Assembly: GCA_023379675.1 (NCBI GenBank)
Contig: JAMCPL010000024.1
Span: forward strand, 1-43,047
Origin: Actinomycetota bacterium
Lineage (GTDB): Bacteria; Actinomycetota; Acidimicrobiia; Acidimicrobiales; JAMCPL01
DNA length: 43,047 bases
Reading direction: 5' to 3'
Shown here: positions 27,069-36,432 of the stretch, piece after piece
Numbering within the stretch: position 1 is the stretch's first letter
How the letters are laid out: each line of letters begins with the position of its first letter
The notes under the pieces: model-generated
The model's database searches: none
Seen by the model: only the letters and a program-made list of their open reading frames with translations
Told to the model about the DNA's origin: nothing
Position numbers and translations under genes: made by a program

Positions 27069-27395
27069 CGTTGCGATCCGTTGCCCGGCGGTAGTTTCAT
27101 ATTGGCACCATTACCATACGCGAACCTCCTCGAACAACCCATCTGCCATCCTCTCCAGTGTAGCCATCCTCCGTGCCATTGCTTCCAATTTACGGTCATC
27201 ACCACCTATTTTGCTCGACCTCTGGTAGCGAAGCTAACATAGGAATAGTTTTTATATGTAGCAATTAAAATGGTTTGGCAGTCTTTGTCTCTTCCGGCAG
27301 GGGAGAAGAATGACTCGTCTTGGATGGTACACCAGCACGGCAAACGGACTGCGGTGTCCTGGCATGGCCGGCAGAAGGAGTAGATGGAGTAGATA
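27069..27395. promoter_or_regulatory. divergent intergenic region between thiL and pckG
   Basis: A 327-bp gap with an AT-rich core (about 27235-27280) that should hold promoters for both genes; no clear -35/-10 pair stands out. On the minus strand, 27111-27188 encodes LEAMARRMATLERMADGLFE and EVRVW before TAA. It is helix-like and in the same frame as thiL, but has only a TTG start, so it is probably a remnant or chance. pckG has GGAG at 27386-27389. Confidence 0.4.
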
Positions 27396-29189
27396 ATGTC
27401 GTCGACACGTAATCAGAAGCTCGAGAATTGGGTGACAACCGTAGCGGAATTGACCAAGCCGGAGCGCGTACAGTGGTGTGACGGATCGCCGGAAGAACGT
27501 CGCCGGCTCATAGATACGTTGGTGGAAAGTGGTACGATGAGATCGCTTTCAGAAGAGTTGCGGCCGGACTCCTACTGGAGCGTATCCGATCCGGCCGACA
27601 CTGCAAGGGTGGAAGATAGGACATTCATATGTTCCAAAGATCCCGAGGATGCGGGACCGACCAACAATTGGCAGGACCCGGACGAGATGAGAGCCACCCT
27701 CATGAAACTGTTCGACGGCTCCATGCAGGGCAGGACCATGTACGTCCTACCATTTTCGATGGGCCCCATCGGCTCCAAGCTATCAGCGCTGGGGGTGGAG
27801 ATCACCGACTCCCCTTACGTGGCGCTCTCCATGGGCATCATGACCCGTATGGGTGCTGATGCCCTAAGCGCAATTGAGGACAAGGGGGACTTCGTACCAT
27901 GCCTGCACTCTGTTGGCGCACCTCTATCCCTTGGCCGGCAGGATGTTCCCTGGCCATGCGATGCAGAGAACAAATACATCGTACACTTTCCAGAGACTCG
28001 GGAAATATGGTCCTACGGGTCTGGGTACGGTGGCAATGCACTGCTCGGTAAGAAGTGCTACGCCCTGCGCATAGCTTCCGTAATGGCCCGCGATGAAGGA
28101 TGGCTCGCCGAGCATATGCTCATACTCAAGCTCACCTCACCAGAAGGAAAGGTGTATTACGTGACAGGCGCCTTCCCGTCAGCATGCGGAAAGACCAATC
28201 TGGCGATGATTGTCCCAACATTGCCAGGCTGGAAAGCGGAGACCATCGGAGACGACATCTGTTGGATGCGCTTCGGTGAAGATGGTAGGCTCTATGCGAT
28301 CAACCCTGAATCCGGCCTCTTTGGAGTAGCGCCGGGTACCAGCACAAAGAGCAACCCAAATGCTATGAAGACGATGCGCTCGTCCACCATTTTCACCAAC
28401 ACCGCACTCACTGACGATGGAGACATCTGGTGGGAAGGCATGACATCCACCCCGCCAGATCATCTCACCGACTGGAAAAAGGAAGACTGGACACCCGCCA
28501 AGGGAACTCCGGCTGCTCACCCCAATGCGCGATTCACTGTCCCGGCCAGCAACAACCCTGCCTGCGCTCCCGAATGGCAGGACCCCAAGGGAGTGCCAAT
28601 CTCGGCCATACTCCTTGGCGGAAGGCGTGCCTCGACAGTGCCACTGGTAGCCCAGTCATTCGGATGGGAACATGGTGTGTTTATCGGGTCAATAATGGCA
28701 TCGGAAACCACCGCCGCCGCCACTGGGGCAGTAGGCAAGGTAAGGAGAGATCCCTTCGCCATGCTACCTTTCTGCGGCTATAACATGGCAGGCTACTTTG
28801 CACATTGGCTGGACATCGGAAAGCATGCCGACCCTTCGAAACTCCCCAAGATCTTCTATGTGAACTGGTTCCGTAAAGATTCAGATGGCAACTTCCTCTG
28901 GCCAGGTTACGGCGAGAACTCCCGAGTCCTGGCATGGATTGCTCAGAGGGTGGAGGGTGCCGGAGGCGCGAACGAGACCCCTATAGGTTACGTGCCGTCT
29001 ACGGAAGCCATTCCTCTCGACGGAACCGGCGTCACTCCGGATGCAATGGCGGAGCTAACCAGATTTGACGCCTCATCATGGATACAAGAGGTGGCGCTCA
29101 TACGTGAGCACTATGCGCAGTTTGGCGACAAGCTCCCGCCTGAGCTGGCAACCCAGCTGGAGGAGCTGGAACGGCACATCACGAAATAG
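27396..29189 (+). CDS. pckG: phosphoenolpyruvate carboxykinase (GTP)
   Basis: Converts oxaloacetate and GTP to PEP, GDP and CO2; the gluconeogenic/anaplerotic switch. A normal-length 597-aa GTP-class enzyme. The nucleotide-binding loop FPSACGKTN has the hyper-reactive Cys264 of the GTP class and Lys266. [41 protein letters not shown], and the C-terminal [14 protein letters not shown] and [15 protein letters not shown] are diagnostic. It is monocistronic by context, between thiL (divergent) and the hydrogenase-like operon (convergent). Confidence 0.97.
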   Translation: MSSTRNQKLENWVTTVAELTKPERVQWCDGSPEERRRLIDTLVESGTMRSLSEELRPDSYWSVSDPADTARVEDRTFICSKDPEDAGPTNNWQDPDEMRATLMKLFDGSMQGRTMYVLPFSMGPIGSKLSALGVEITDSPYVALSMGIMTRMGADALSAIEDKGDFVPCLHSVGAPLSLGRQDVPWPCDAENKYIVHFPETREIWSYGSGYGGNALLGKKCYALRIASVMARDEGWLAEHMLILKLTSPEGKVYYVTGAFPSACGKTNLAMIVPTLPGWKAETIGDDICWMRFGEDGRLYAINPESGLFGVAPGTSTKSNPNAMKTMRSSTIFTNTALTDDGDIWWEGMTSTPPDHLTDWKKEDWTPAKGTPAAHPNARFTVPASNNPACAPEWQDPKGVPISAILLGGRRASTVPLVAQSFGWEHGVFIGSIMASETTAAATGAVGKVRRDPFAMLPFCGYNMAGYFAHWLDIGKHADPSKLPKIFYVNWFRKDSDGNFLWPGYGENSRVLAWIAQRVEGAGGANETPIGYVPSTEAIPLDGTGVTPDAMAELTRFDASSWIQEVALIREHYAQFGDKLPPELATQLEELERHITK

Positions 29190-29274
29190 CCGCTCGGTTG
29201 GGTTCACGGACGCGTGGTCCCAAGGTCAGTGAGATATTTGCCGATACTTTGCGGAACGGTGGTCTGCCGTCTTT

Positions 29275-29291
29275 CCATGGCTTCCCCATGG
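29275..29291. other. inverted repeat between convergent pckG and the Hyf-like operon
   Basis: CCATGG-CTTCC-CCATGG. It could be a weak bidirectional hairpin, but no T-tract follows on either strand. Confidence 0.25.
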
Positions 29292-29351
29292 GCTTGCGTT
29301 GTATGGCTTGAATAATTTCCGATGTCATGCCAGCTACTCGCTCTCAGGGGC

Positions 29352-31718
29352 TCAGTTGAGAATACGTACCACCACCAGCAATGCAATCAGCACTATCAGC
29401 ATATATGCTATATAGGCATTGATCCTGCCGGACTGCAGCAGTTGAACTGTCTGGGCAATGCGCAAGATCGCTCTCCTCAAGGGCAGGTATAGGTAAGTGG
29501 CAGCTGGATCCTTTACCTCGTGGGAATAGTGCGGCTGCATCTGGTGATGCTCGCATACCTGCGGCGAGGCCGGCGACAGCATGCCTGGGGCTTGCGCTGG
29601 CACGCCCGGAGATACGGGCACAGCGTCGTGGAGTCCCCTGATCTTCTTCTTGCTCCGCAAGACCATGGCCAGAACGTGACGCATTACATTGGCATAGCCA
29701 TAGGATGTGTAGCCGGCGCTCCCTCGCCCATTCGAAGATGCATCCGCAGCGCCAGCATCTCCAGCTTCACCAGCCGGCGCTACATTGCCGGCCACCAGTG
29801 TATACCTGGACTCTGGTATATACGCAGCCTGCAGCGCAGCAGATTGCCATGGCTGAACTATCCTGGCACGGAAGAATGTCCCCCTGGACAGGATGGCAGT
29901 AAAAGTGACCACCAAGAGAACCATAACTGGAAACACCAGCCACAGCCAGCTTGGAGACAAGACTGAATATCCAGGTGCCGCGGGTTCCACCACAAAGGGT
30001 GATGCTATGGCGGCAATCACATAGGCCTTCGGCAGGATGCCGGATATCCCGGAGGCGATTACCCTGATCTCAAGCGGCGTGGCTATGGACAGTCCGAGCA
30101 GGCTCACCGATAGCGTGCCCGTACCTGCACCAGACAGCATCCCCGCGATGGAGCGCTGTTCCCTGGAACCATGCATCCCGCCTGCCACGGAAAACCCGAG
30201 TAACCTCACAAAGGCGAACCCGGCTATTCCCGCAGCCAACGCGATGAACGCTCCGGCTATCCCCATGGAAAGCGGCAGCAACAACCCATGTAGCCTGAAG
30301 AGTTGAGCAAGGCTCTCCATGACAAACCACTCAGAGACGAAACCGGCCAGTGGAGGCATGCCCGCAAGACTTAGACATCCTATCGAGAAGAACACCCCTG
30401 TCACAGGCATGCGCCGGGCGACGCCACGGATACTGTCCAGGTTGGTGGAGTTGGCTGCTTTTTCGAGACGTGAGGACGATGCAAAGAGCAACGACTTGCC
30501 GAATGCATGAGCAACGCATTGAAGCGTAGCAGCTAGAAGCCCTGCGGCTACGACTATGTGCGATCCGCCTATCTCCCCTGCACATGCAACTCCAAACGCC
30601 ACAAAGATGATCCCGGCATTTTCCACGCTGGACCAGGATATGAAACGGGCCAGATCCATCTCCACGGACCCGAACGCTATCCCGATCAAGGCCGTAATGC
30701 CGCCAAGAATAAGAATAGCCGCCACCAGGCCGGCAGGAGGTGCACCGAGAATGTCCAGAAACCGCCATAATCCATATACTCCGACATTGAGCGCCACCCC
30801 AGCCATGAGCGCCCTGGCAGGAGCTGGGGCCTGCGGGTACGCTGCGGGCATCCAGGGATGGAAGGGGACAATACCCATCTTCATGGCAAAAGCCGTTGTG
30901 CAGAGCAGCCAGGCAATAGCCCTTAGTGTACTGCCGCTACCGGCGCCCAGGTCCACCAGCGACAGCGACCCGCTGTTTGCAGCAAGCAGGAGAACACCCA
31001 GCAGGAGCATGGCCCCGCTGCCCTTTCCTGCAAGGGCAGCCGACCATGATGAGCGCATCTGGGCACTGTCCTTGCGTGCGGCCAGAGCCAGCAACGCCAC
31101 TCCTACGGTGACCAGTTCCCAGGAGAGCACGAAATCGAACGCGTTGGCTGACAGTATCACGCCTGCTACGGCAAGGATGAGCAGGCAGTACGAGGCCGGC
31201 AGCATTCTCGAATACCTAGCGGCCCGTCCCGCAAATAACACGCGCTCCCGCCGACCAGATGACGCCCCTGGCGCTGTCCTCGTCCTCGACGTACTCCCTG
31301 GTACGCCTGTGTCCTCGTCCTTGCCAGATGACGCCCCTGGATCACCGGATACCATCACGTGATTCACGGCTGGGACCACTCTAGCGGGAGACATGTCTCC
31401 CGCCCCGAGCGACCAGCCTGCAGCAGATATGGAGATCGCCAAGGCAGCTGTGCAAGTCATGAGCAGGAATAGCGCAGCCAGATGATCCAGCAAACCTGCC
31501 GGATGTCCGAGACCGAGCCCAATCAGGGAAGCATGTACCGTATAGGCAGAGCCGCTTGCCAGCTCAAGCCCTCCGGCAACAGCAAGTAACGCGCTGCCGC
31601 CGGCCGCCGCCAGGTACGGCAGTGGACGCAGCTTGCGCATACCGACCGGCAAGAACAAACCGGAGAGTATACCGCTACCGAGAAGCACGAATCCTGAAGT
31701 TAGCAAAGATCCCAACAC
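29352..31718 (-). CDS. HyfB/HycC-like antiporter-type membrane subunit (NuoL family) of a hydrogenase-4-related complex
   Basis: A large polytopic subunit of about 788 aa, homologous to the Mrp-antiporter/NuoL module. Key proton-channel residues remain: Glu in FVLSWELVTVGVALL, Lys in FAMKMGIVPFHPWMPAAYPQ, and SWSSVENAGII in the broken-helix region. The C-terminal part (FVRLLGFSV..., then LPLRRAILRIAQTVQLLQSG and RINAYIAYML) is the typical HyfB end, including the lateral-helix region. A hydrophilic Gly/Ser/Arg-rich insertion lies between early TM helices. The frame is open to 31982, overlapping the small-subunit gene. I prefer the GTG at 31718 with GGAGAGG 8 nt upstream, which gives a hydrophobic N-terminus. 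Last gene of the operon. Confidence 0.88.
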   Translation of the reverse strand: MLGSLLTSGFVLLGSGILSGLFLPVGMRKLRPLPYLAAAGGSALLAVAGGLELASGSAYTVHASLIGLGLGHPAGLLDHLAALFLLMTCTAALAISISAAGWSLGAGDMSPARVVPAVNHVMVSGDPGASSGKDEDTGVPGSTSRTRTAPGASSGRRERVLFAGRAARYSRMLPASYCLLILAVAGVILSANAFDFVLSWELVTVGVALLALAARKDSAQMRSSWSAALAGKGSGAMLLLGVLLLAANSGSLSLVDLGAGSGSTLRAIAWLLCTTAFAMKMGIVPFHPWMPAAYPQAPAPARALMAGVALNVGVYGLWRFLDILGAPPAGLVAAILILGGITALIGIAFGSVEMDLARFISWSSVENAGIIFVAFGVACAGEIGGSHIVVAAGLLAATLQCVAHAFGKSLLFASSSRLEKAANSTNLDSIRGVARRMPVTGVFFSIGCLSLAGMPPLAGFVSEWFVMESLAQLFRLHGLLLPLSMGIAGAFIALAAGIAGFAFVRLLGFSVAGGMHGSREQRSIAGMLSGAGTGTLSVSLLGLSIATPLEIRVIASGISGILPKAYVIAAIASPFVVEPAAPGYSVLSPSWLWLVFPVMVLLVVTFTAILSRGTFFRARIVQPWQSAALQAAYIPESRYTLVAGNVAPAGEAGDAGAADASSNGRGSAGYTSYGYANVMRHVLAMVLRSKKKIRGLHDAVPVSPGVPAQAPGMLSPASPQVCEHHQMQPHYSHEVKDPAATYLYLPLRRAILRIAQTVQLLQSGRINAYIAYMLIVLIALLVVVRILN

Positions 31719-31784
31719 TGTCCCTACCTCTCCGCCCGCTCGCCCGATCCAGGCAATCGCCAGGACGGCCGGCTGGCTCGGCTG

Positions 31785-31825
31785 GCCCCGCTCATCCGCA
31801 TTGCCCCGCTCATCCGTATTGCCCC
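31785..31825. repeat. 18-bp tandem repeat between the small-subunit and HyfB-like genes
   Basis: GCCCCGCTCATCCGCATT (31785-31802) and GCCCCGCTCATCCGTATT (31803-31820), then GCCCC. They lie in the 124-bp intergenic stretch if the HyfB-like gene starts at 31718. Confidence 0.6.
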
Positions 31826-31842
31826 GAACGCACCGTCGCTTT

Positions 31843-32550
31843 TCACGCTCCTGGCGCACCAACTGCGTCTGCGGTGCTGCTTGCGTCCACCACGCCCATT
31901 GCCACCAGGATGCCGTGAAGGATGGCCAAGGGACTGGGTGGATCTCCAGGGACGAATATGTCCACGGGCACCTGGGATGCAATTACCGATCTTGAATAAT
32001 CGTCACCCTGGCGCACATGGAACGAGTCACCATCAGTCCCTGAAGGACTTGCCGTCATCGTATCCGACCCCACCGCCATGACAACCTTTGGAAACGGCAT
32101 AGCATCATAGGTGATACGGAGAGACTCGATCATGCCGGCTACACCGGCTCCGGTCACCATGAGCATATCGGCATGTCGAGGACTTGCCGTAAAAAATATA
32201 CCCAACCTATTTACGTCGTACAGTGGATTGAGCAGTGCCGCAATTTCCATCTCCACACTGCCATCAGACCCTGCGTCCACATGCCTGATATACAGGGATC
32301 GGCGAAACTTTCTCTCGGGGATCCAGCCATCTCTGACAACCACCACATCGCCTGCGCTATCATTCGTTCCCTCCAACCACCCGGGCACGGAAGCCGGGTA
32401 ACCGGTAGCCAGTACGCCATTCCTCAGCCCTTTCGTGATCCAAGCCATCAATCCTTGCCTCCAACCAATCGGCAACCAGGCGCCGGATGCTCCCTCTGGT
32501 GAATCTCTATAGGAGCCATCAACCATTCCATTGCGTTCATAGCGCAGCAC
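31843..32550 (-). CDS. NuoB/HyfI-family small subunit lacking all cysteines
   Basis: A 235-aa homologue of the complex I PSST / hydrogenase-4 small subunit, which normally holds cluster N2. Family landmarks are clear: RHVDAGS, LLNPLYDVNRLGI, SPRHADMLMVTG, PKVVMAVGS and VPVDIFVPGDPPSP. The protein has no Cys. The expected C-x-x-C is Asp96-Gly-Ser-Val99, the third ligand is Asp163 and the fourth is Asp203 (VPGDPP). It cannot bind a [4Fe-4S] cluster in the usual way. The fold motifs are otherwise preserved, so it is a maintained gene and not a decayed one. The GTG start overlaps the large-subunit gene by 14 bp; ATG at residue 9 is an alternative. Confidence 0.88.
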   Translation of the reverse strand: MLRYERNGMVDGSYRDSPEGASGAWLPIGWRQGLMAWITKGLRNGVLATGYPASVPGWLEGTNDSAGDVVVVRDGWIPERKFRRSLYIRHVDAGSDGSVEMEIAALLNPLYDVNRLGIFFTASPRHADMLMVTGAGVAGMIESLRITYDAMPFPKVVMAVGSDTMTASPSGTDGDSFHVRQGDDYSRSVIASQVPVDIFVPGDPPSPLAILHGILVAMGVVDASSTADAVGAPGA

Positions 32551-34027
32551 CTGCGGGAGAGATCTCCAGTGAGGCTTCGTTGAAGGCGAAGTCGGTGAAA
32601 ATGTCGCCGTTGAACATCAGTGGGAAGATCTGCAAGTTGTGGAACGAAGCCGGTCGAATATTGCAGCCCGTAAGGATACCGTCCTGGATCTCCACCAGGT
32701 ACATGCATTCACCCTGCGGAGATTCAAAGACCCCGAAGCCAAGTCCCGAGGGAAGTGGCAGCAGCTCGCGCCACGAGCCATCCAACCCTGTCCCGGACAG
32801 CAGGCCGAGAGCACGATCGACCATGAAAAACGAGTCCCACACCTCTTCCCACCTGACCTGTTGCCTCGCCAAGCCGTCCCCTCCCATAGCCGACCGCTCG
32901 CCTTTGAAACCCGCCTGGATGTATGCCCCGGCAAGCGGCATGGTGCCATAAGAGCGCACGTCCGTTCCTGGTGTGGCTCCTCGGGCAAGCGGGCCCACCG
33001 CCCCCTGACGGTAGGCCGTCTCCGCATCCAGCACTCCGGCGTACCTGATCCTATCGATAAACGATGGAGTGGACATAGCTTCCGACGCATCTTCATAGAG
33101 CAGTTGCCTGATATACGCTGCCCTTTTCATAGCATCTTCCGGAGAGCAGCGTGGTGCAGCCACTCCCCCAGGCACGACCACCCCGCGAGAGAACCTGCTC
33201 CCCGACAGGGTCGCGCGCAACTGTTGGACGAGTTCCAATTCGTAGGAGAAACGGGCATTTGCAACTGCCAGCCCAGCAGCCTCCGCCAGCATCACGGCCA
33301 CCTTTATATGATCAGCAATACGTTCCAATTCAGCATGAACCAAGCGCAGCAATCCGGCTCGAGGTGGGATGGTGATGCCGGCCACTGACTCCACTGCGAG
33401 GCAATAGGTGATGGCATGAGCAACGCTTCCCACGCCCTCGACTCTTTCGGCTACCTGTACGGCCTCGTCGAACTTCCTTCCGGTCATGCTCCTTTCGATT
33501 CCCCTGTGCTTGTAGCCAGGATGTACAACCAGTAATGGCAGATCTTCCCCGGGGGTGCACAATTCGTATCCAACCGACTCATATATCCCTGAACGCACCG
33601 GACCGTAGTGGATAGTGAACAGCCCCTCTCCTGTGGCGCTGCGTGCCGACCTTGGCGTATTCCGTCCAGTCAGGAACAGGTCTTTGACCATGTGGTGGCC
33701 GGTGGCGAATACATGGCACTGCTCAGCAAGCTTGTGCTCGTACCAGTCCGCCGTGGACACCACACCTGTGAGAGATGGGTAGCTTCGACCTCTTGCACAC
33801 TCAATACTGGTCAGCGTATACATACCATTCAGGTGCGCCATAACAGCGCTGATCGTCTTGCCGCCCGATGAAGATGGGATACCGAGCAACCCAGCGAACC
33901 GCGAACCGCTTGCAATGCCGGCAGCCACCTCGTCCGCGAAGTTTTCGACGGAAGTGTACTCCAGCGTCACTGCACCATGTATCACCTGGCCAGTGCTCAT
34001 CAGGCCAGCGCTCTCTATGCTCTTCAT
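32537..34027 (-). CDS. HycE/HyfG-family large subunit without NiFe ligands
   Basis: A 496-aa fusion of a NuoC-like domain (about 20-120) and a NuoD/NiFe-large-subunit domain (about 135-490). HYGPVRSGIYESVGY, VVHPGYKHRGIE, GLLRLVHAELERIADHI and GTDVRSYG are family landmarks. The N-terminal RxCGxC motif reads ERVEGVG (194-200), and the C-terminal DPCxxC is replaced by SLEISPAGAAL, so no NiFe centre can be bound. This is the hallmark of energy-converting-hydrogenase-related (Ehr-like) proteins. It overlaps the upstream antiporter gene by 4 bp (ATGA) and the small-subunit gene by 14 bp. Confidence 0.9.
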   Translation of the reverse strand: MKSIESAGLMSTGQVIHGAVTLEYTSVENFADEVAAGIASGSRFAGLLGIPSSSGGKTISAVMAHLNGMYTLTSIECARGRSYPSLTGVVSTADWYEHKLAEQCHVFATGHHMVKDLFLTGRNTPRSARSATGEGLFTIHYGPVRSGIYESVGYELCTPGEDLPLLVVHPGYKHRGIERSMTGRKFDEAVQVAERVEGVGSVAHAITYCLAVESVAGITIPPRAGLLRLVHAELERIADHIKVAVMLAEAAGLAVANARFSYELELVQQLRATLSGSRFSRGVVVPGGVAAPRCSPEDAMKRAAYIRQLLYEDASEAMSTPSFIDRIRYAGVLDAETAYRQGAVGPLARGATPGTDVRSYGTMPLAGAYIQAGFKGERSAMGGDGLARQQVRWEEVWDSFFMVDRALGLLSGTGLDGSWRELLPLPSGLGFGVFESPQGECMYLVEIQDGILTGCNIRPASFHNLQIFPLMFNGDIFTDFAFNEASLEISPAGAAL

Positions 34028-35598
34028 CTCGCCACCCGCCCGGTCAGTTCCCGTGCCGCCGAGTCCACCAAACGCATAAAATCTGCAGGTGGGTGGAGAC
34101 CGAGCAAGATAAGACCGACGACGCCAGCCAGCATTGGTACGACCATCCAGACACTCGGCTCTTGGCGCCCTGCCACTTCCAGGCGATCAGGGCTCAGAAT
34201 GATCTTGACCGTGTTCCAGCTCAACCCGGCAAAGGCGACCGTAACCAGCACCAGCAGCACCACCACGCCAAGATCCTGCCCAGCGGACAGCCCTCCGTCC
34301 ACGATCATGAACTCGCTCCGGAACAGTGCGAAAGGTGGCAGCGCACTCAAGGCCGCCACTGCCGCAAGAAGCAATGACCCGCTCCACGGAAGTGCGGTCA
34401 ATCCCCCTGAAATGCGGCTGATATCCTTGGTTCCAAATTTGATCTTGAAACTGCCCGCACCAAAAAAAGCAGTCCCTTTTGCCAAACCATGCGATACAAC
34501 GTGCAGCATTACGCCCGCCAGAGCAATAGGAACACCAAAACCGGCACCTATAGCAATAATGCCCATATGTTCTACACTGGAATACGCAAACATCCTCTTC
34601 ACGTCGCGCTGGACCAGAAGGAACAGCGCGGCGATCAGCAGTGACAGGACCCCAAACACAAAGAGTACATCGTGCGGGAACACATTTCCAACATTGAGAA
34701 TGGTTACCTGTTCGAAACGGAGTATAACGTAAAAACTTACTGCCAGCAACGACCCCGAGAGAAGCGCCGAGACGGGAGTAGGCGCCTCGGAATGGGCGTC
34801 GGGTAGCCATGTGTGCATAGGAGCCAGGCCCATTTTGGTGCCGAAACCTATCACTGCCAGCACAAAAGCCAGTTCCACGGTACCGCGGGCCAACCCATGC
34901 ACGTGTACCAGGTAGCCTATCTGCAGTGCATGGGACGATCCCAGCACCGGCACGGCAGCAATATACAGTACGAGCACACCCAGCAGCGAGAGACCAAGCC
35001 CCATAGATGCTATGATCACGTACTTCCAAGCCGCTTCAGAAGCGCCATCCGTATCCTCCAAGGAGACGAGCAGCGCCGAGACGACCGTGGTGATTTCTAT
35101 AGCCACCCACACGAGACTCAGGTTGGATAGGACCAATGCGGCAGACATCGCTCCGCAAAATATATTGATGCCGGTAAAGAATCTCTTGTCGAAACGATCA
35201 CTTACTGCCCACTGCCGGCTCGCCTCCTCGTTGTCCCCGTCTTTCCCGGCACCAGTGCTCTGCCAGACAGCCTGGGCAATCTGACCTCTCTGGGCAATCA
35301 AGCCCCCCATGCCTCTACTGCCGCCCAGGTAACCGATCGAGAATATCGCAGTAGCAGCATAAAGGAACGCGGTTACCAGCAGGAAAATGCCCGATAGTGA
35401 GTCGGCGCCAAACAGGGCACCCGCGGCGACCCTTCCCCCGTCCGCCACCCTTAGAGCCACCATCACCGATAAAGCCAGTGTGACCAGTCCCGACACAACT
35501 GTGGCCACCCGGCGTACTACGCTCGTGAACAGGTACGACAGCACGGTGGCCATCACTGGCACCACCACTATCCCTATCAACCAAGTCCCTGCGCTCAT
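34024..35598 (-). CDS. HyfF-like antiporter-type membrane subunit (NuoM/N family)
   Basis: A polytopic subunit of 524 aa. Proton-pathway residues are kept: Glu in LVWVAIEITTVVSALLV, Lys in GFGTKMGLAPMHTWLPDAHS, and the helix with VQRDVKRMFAYSSVEHMGI. A hydrophilic insertion (about residues 80-125, with an AGKDGDNEEASRQW stretch) sits in an early loop. The ATG at 35598 has GGAGG (35606-35610) 7 nt upstream; the upstream ATG at 35619 lacks one. The gene overlaps the next by ATGA. It would form one ion-translocating half-channel module of the complex. Confidence 0.9.
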   Translation of the reverse strand: MSAGTWLIGIVVVPVMATVLSYLFTSVVRRVATVVSGLVTLALSVMVALRVADGGRVAAGALFGADSLSGIFLLVTAFLYAATAIFSIGYLGGSRGMGGLIAQRGQIAQAVWQSTGAGKDGDNEEASRQWAVSDRFDKRFFTGINIFCGAMSAALVLSNLSLVWVAIEITTVVSALLVSLEDTDGASEAAWKYVIIASMGLGLSLLGVLVLYIAAVPVLGSSHALQIGYLVHVHGLARGTVELAFVLAVIGFGTKMGLAPMHTWLPDAHSEAPTPVSALLSGSLLAVSFYVILRFEQVTILNVGNVFPHDVLFVFGVLSLLIAALFLLVQRDVKRMFAYSSVEHMGIIAIGAGFGVPIALAGVMLHVVSHGLAKGTAFFGAGSFKIKFGTKDISRISGGLTALPWSGSLLLAAVAALSALPPFALFRSEFMIVDGGLSAGQDLGVVVLLVLVTVAFAGLSWNTVKIILSPDRLEVAGRQEPSVWMVVPMLAGVVGLILLGLHPPADFMRLVDSAARELTGRVAR

Positions 35599-35729
35599 GT
35601 TGCCACCTCCCCTGCACAATGCCTTGACCCCTGGCTGGCGGCCTGCGGCATCGTCTCTTGCAGCGACACCAGGGAGGAGGTCAGCGACAAGGGCAATCCA
35701 TCACTGCCTTCATGAATTTGTAGCGTCAT
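35595..35729 (-). CDS. candidate 44-aa small protein within the Hyf-like operon
   Basis: The reading frame starts at ATG 35729, 7 nt after the HyfE-like stop codon, and its TGA overlaps the HyfF-like ATG in an ATGA arrangement identical to those joining the big subunits. It encodes MTLQIHEGSDGLPLSLTSSL and 24 more residues, hydrophilic with no TM helix. The ribosome site (GGGAG) is too close to the ATG to be strong, though AAGGGG lies further upstream. It fills an otherwise unexplained 138-bp gap. It may be a real small protein or a translational-coupling ORF. Confidence 0.35.
   Translation of the reverse strand: MTLQIHEGSDGLPLSLTSSLVSLQETMPQAASQGSRHCAGEVAT
35606..35610 (-). promoter_or_regulatory. 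ribosome binding site for the HyfF-like subunit
   Basis: GGAGG (minus strand) 7 nt before ATG 35598; it decides the start over the ATG at 35619. Confidence 0.5.
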
Positions 35730-35736
35730 CTCCCGA

Positions 35737-36432
35737 TCACCCCTTCAGCCTGTCAAGTACATGGGTGGACAAGGTCCTTGTTTTCATGTGATGCAATCTC
35801 ATCAGAAGGCCAAACACCACCGCTGCAACCAGCAGATCGAAGAAGGTGGCTACCTCTGTGATGAATGGCATATTCCTGGCAACGCTAACGGAAAAGAGCG
35901 TAACCCCATTTTCGAGAGAGAAGAAACCGGCCACCTGTGAAATCACGTCTCTACGAAGTACTATAAGTATAAAAGCGACGAGTACTATTGCGATATCTAC
36001 GGAGACAGCATTACCGGACGCGGCGGTTCCCCTCCCGATGACTGAAGCCGTCCGGAATGATACTCCGATGAAGAATCCACATGCAGCGGTAACCAGCGCG
36101 ATGTAAAGCATGGAAGGCAGTTTCATAATAGCGCTCTGCGATAGGTCGGCACTGTCTACGCTCATCAGGCGCAGGATGACCATGGGAACGATGACCACTT
36201 TTATGATAAATGACAGTACGCTCACTACATAGAGGCCACTGTTACCCTGCTCAATTCCCGTCACCAATGCCACCGCCGCCACCAGGAAGGACTGGACCAT
36301 ATACAGGCGTACCTGCGAACGTAACAGATGTGCCCTCAGCATCAGGAATTCAGTTACCAGAACGCCCACCCCGAACAACGTGACTACAGAGGTAAACGTC
36401 GATGGTGAGGAAAGCACGGTAGCCGCAGCCAT
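35737..36432 (-). CDS. HyfE-like membrane subunit (NuoK-related)
   Basis: About 231 aa with roughly seven hydrophobic segments. HyfE-type landmarks are VLVTEFLMLRAHLLRSQVRL, FIIKVVIVPMVILRLM and the C-terminal FFSLENGVTLFSV, with the conserved acidic residue in the last pattern. The ATG at 36432 overlaps the stop of the upstream gene by one base (TGATG); a GTG three bases earlier is also possible. Confidence 0.88.
   Translation of the reverse strand: MAAATVLSSPSTFTSVVTLFGVGVLVTEFLMLRAHLLRSQVRLYMVQSFLVAAVALVTGIEQGNSGLYVVSVLSFIIKVVIVPMVILRLMSVDSADLSQSAIMKLPSMLYIALVTAACGFFIGVSFRTASVIGRGTAASGNAVSVDIAIVLVAFILIVLRRDVISQVAGFFSLENGVTLFSVSVARNMPFITEVATFFDLLVAAVVFGLLMRLHHMKTRTLSTHVLDRLKG

Noticed and set aside
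27111-27188. 25-codon minus-strand ORF upstream of thiL
   Set aside because: Helix-like but with only a TTG start; treated as part of the intergenic region.
31719-31982. N-terminal extension of the HyfB-like protein
   Set aside because: It overlaps the small-subunit gene by 140 bp, includes an 18-bp tandem repeat, and is hydrophilic; the GTG at 31718 has a good ribosome site.
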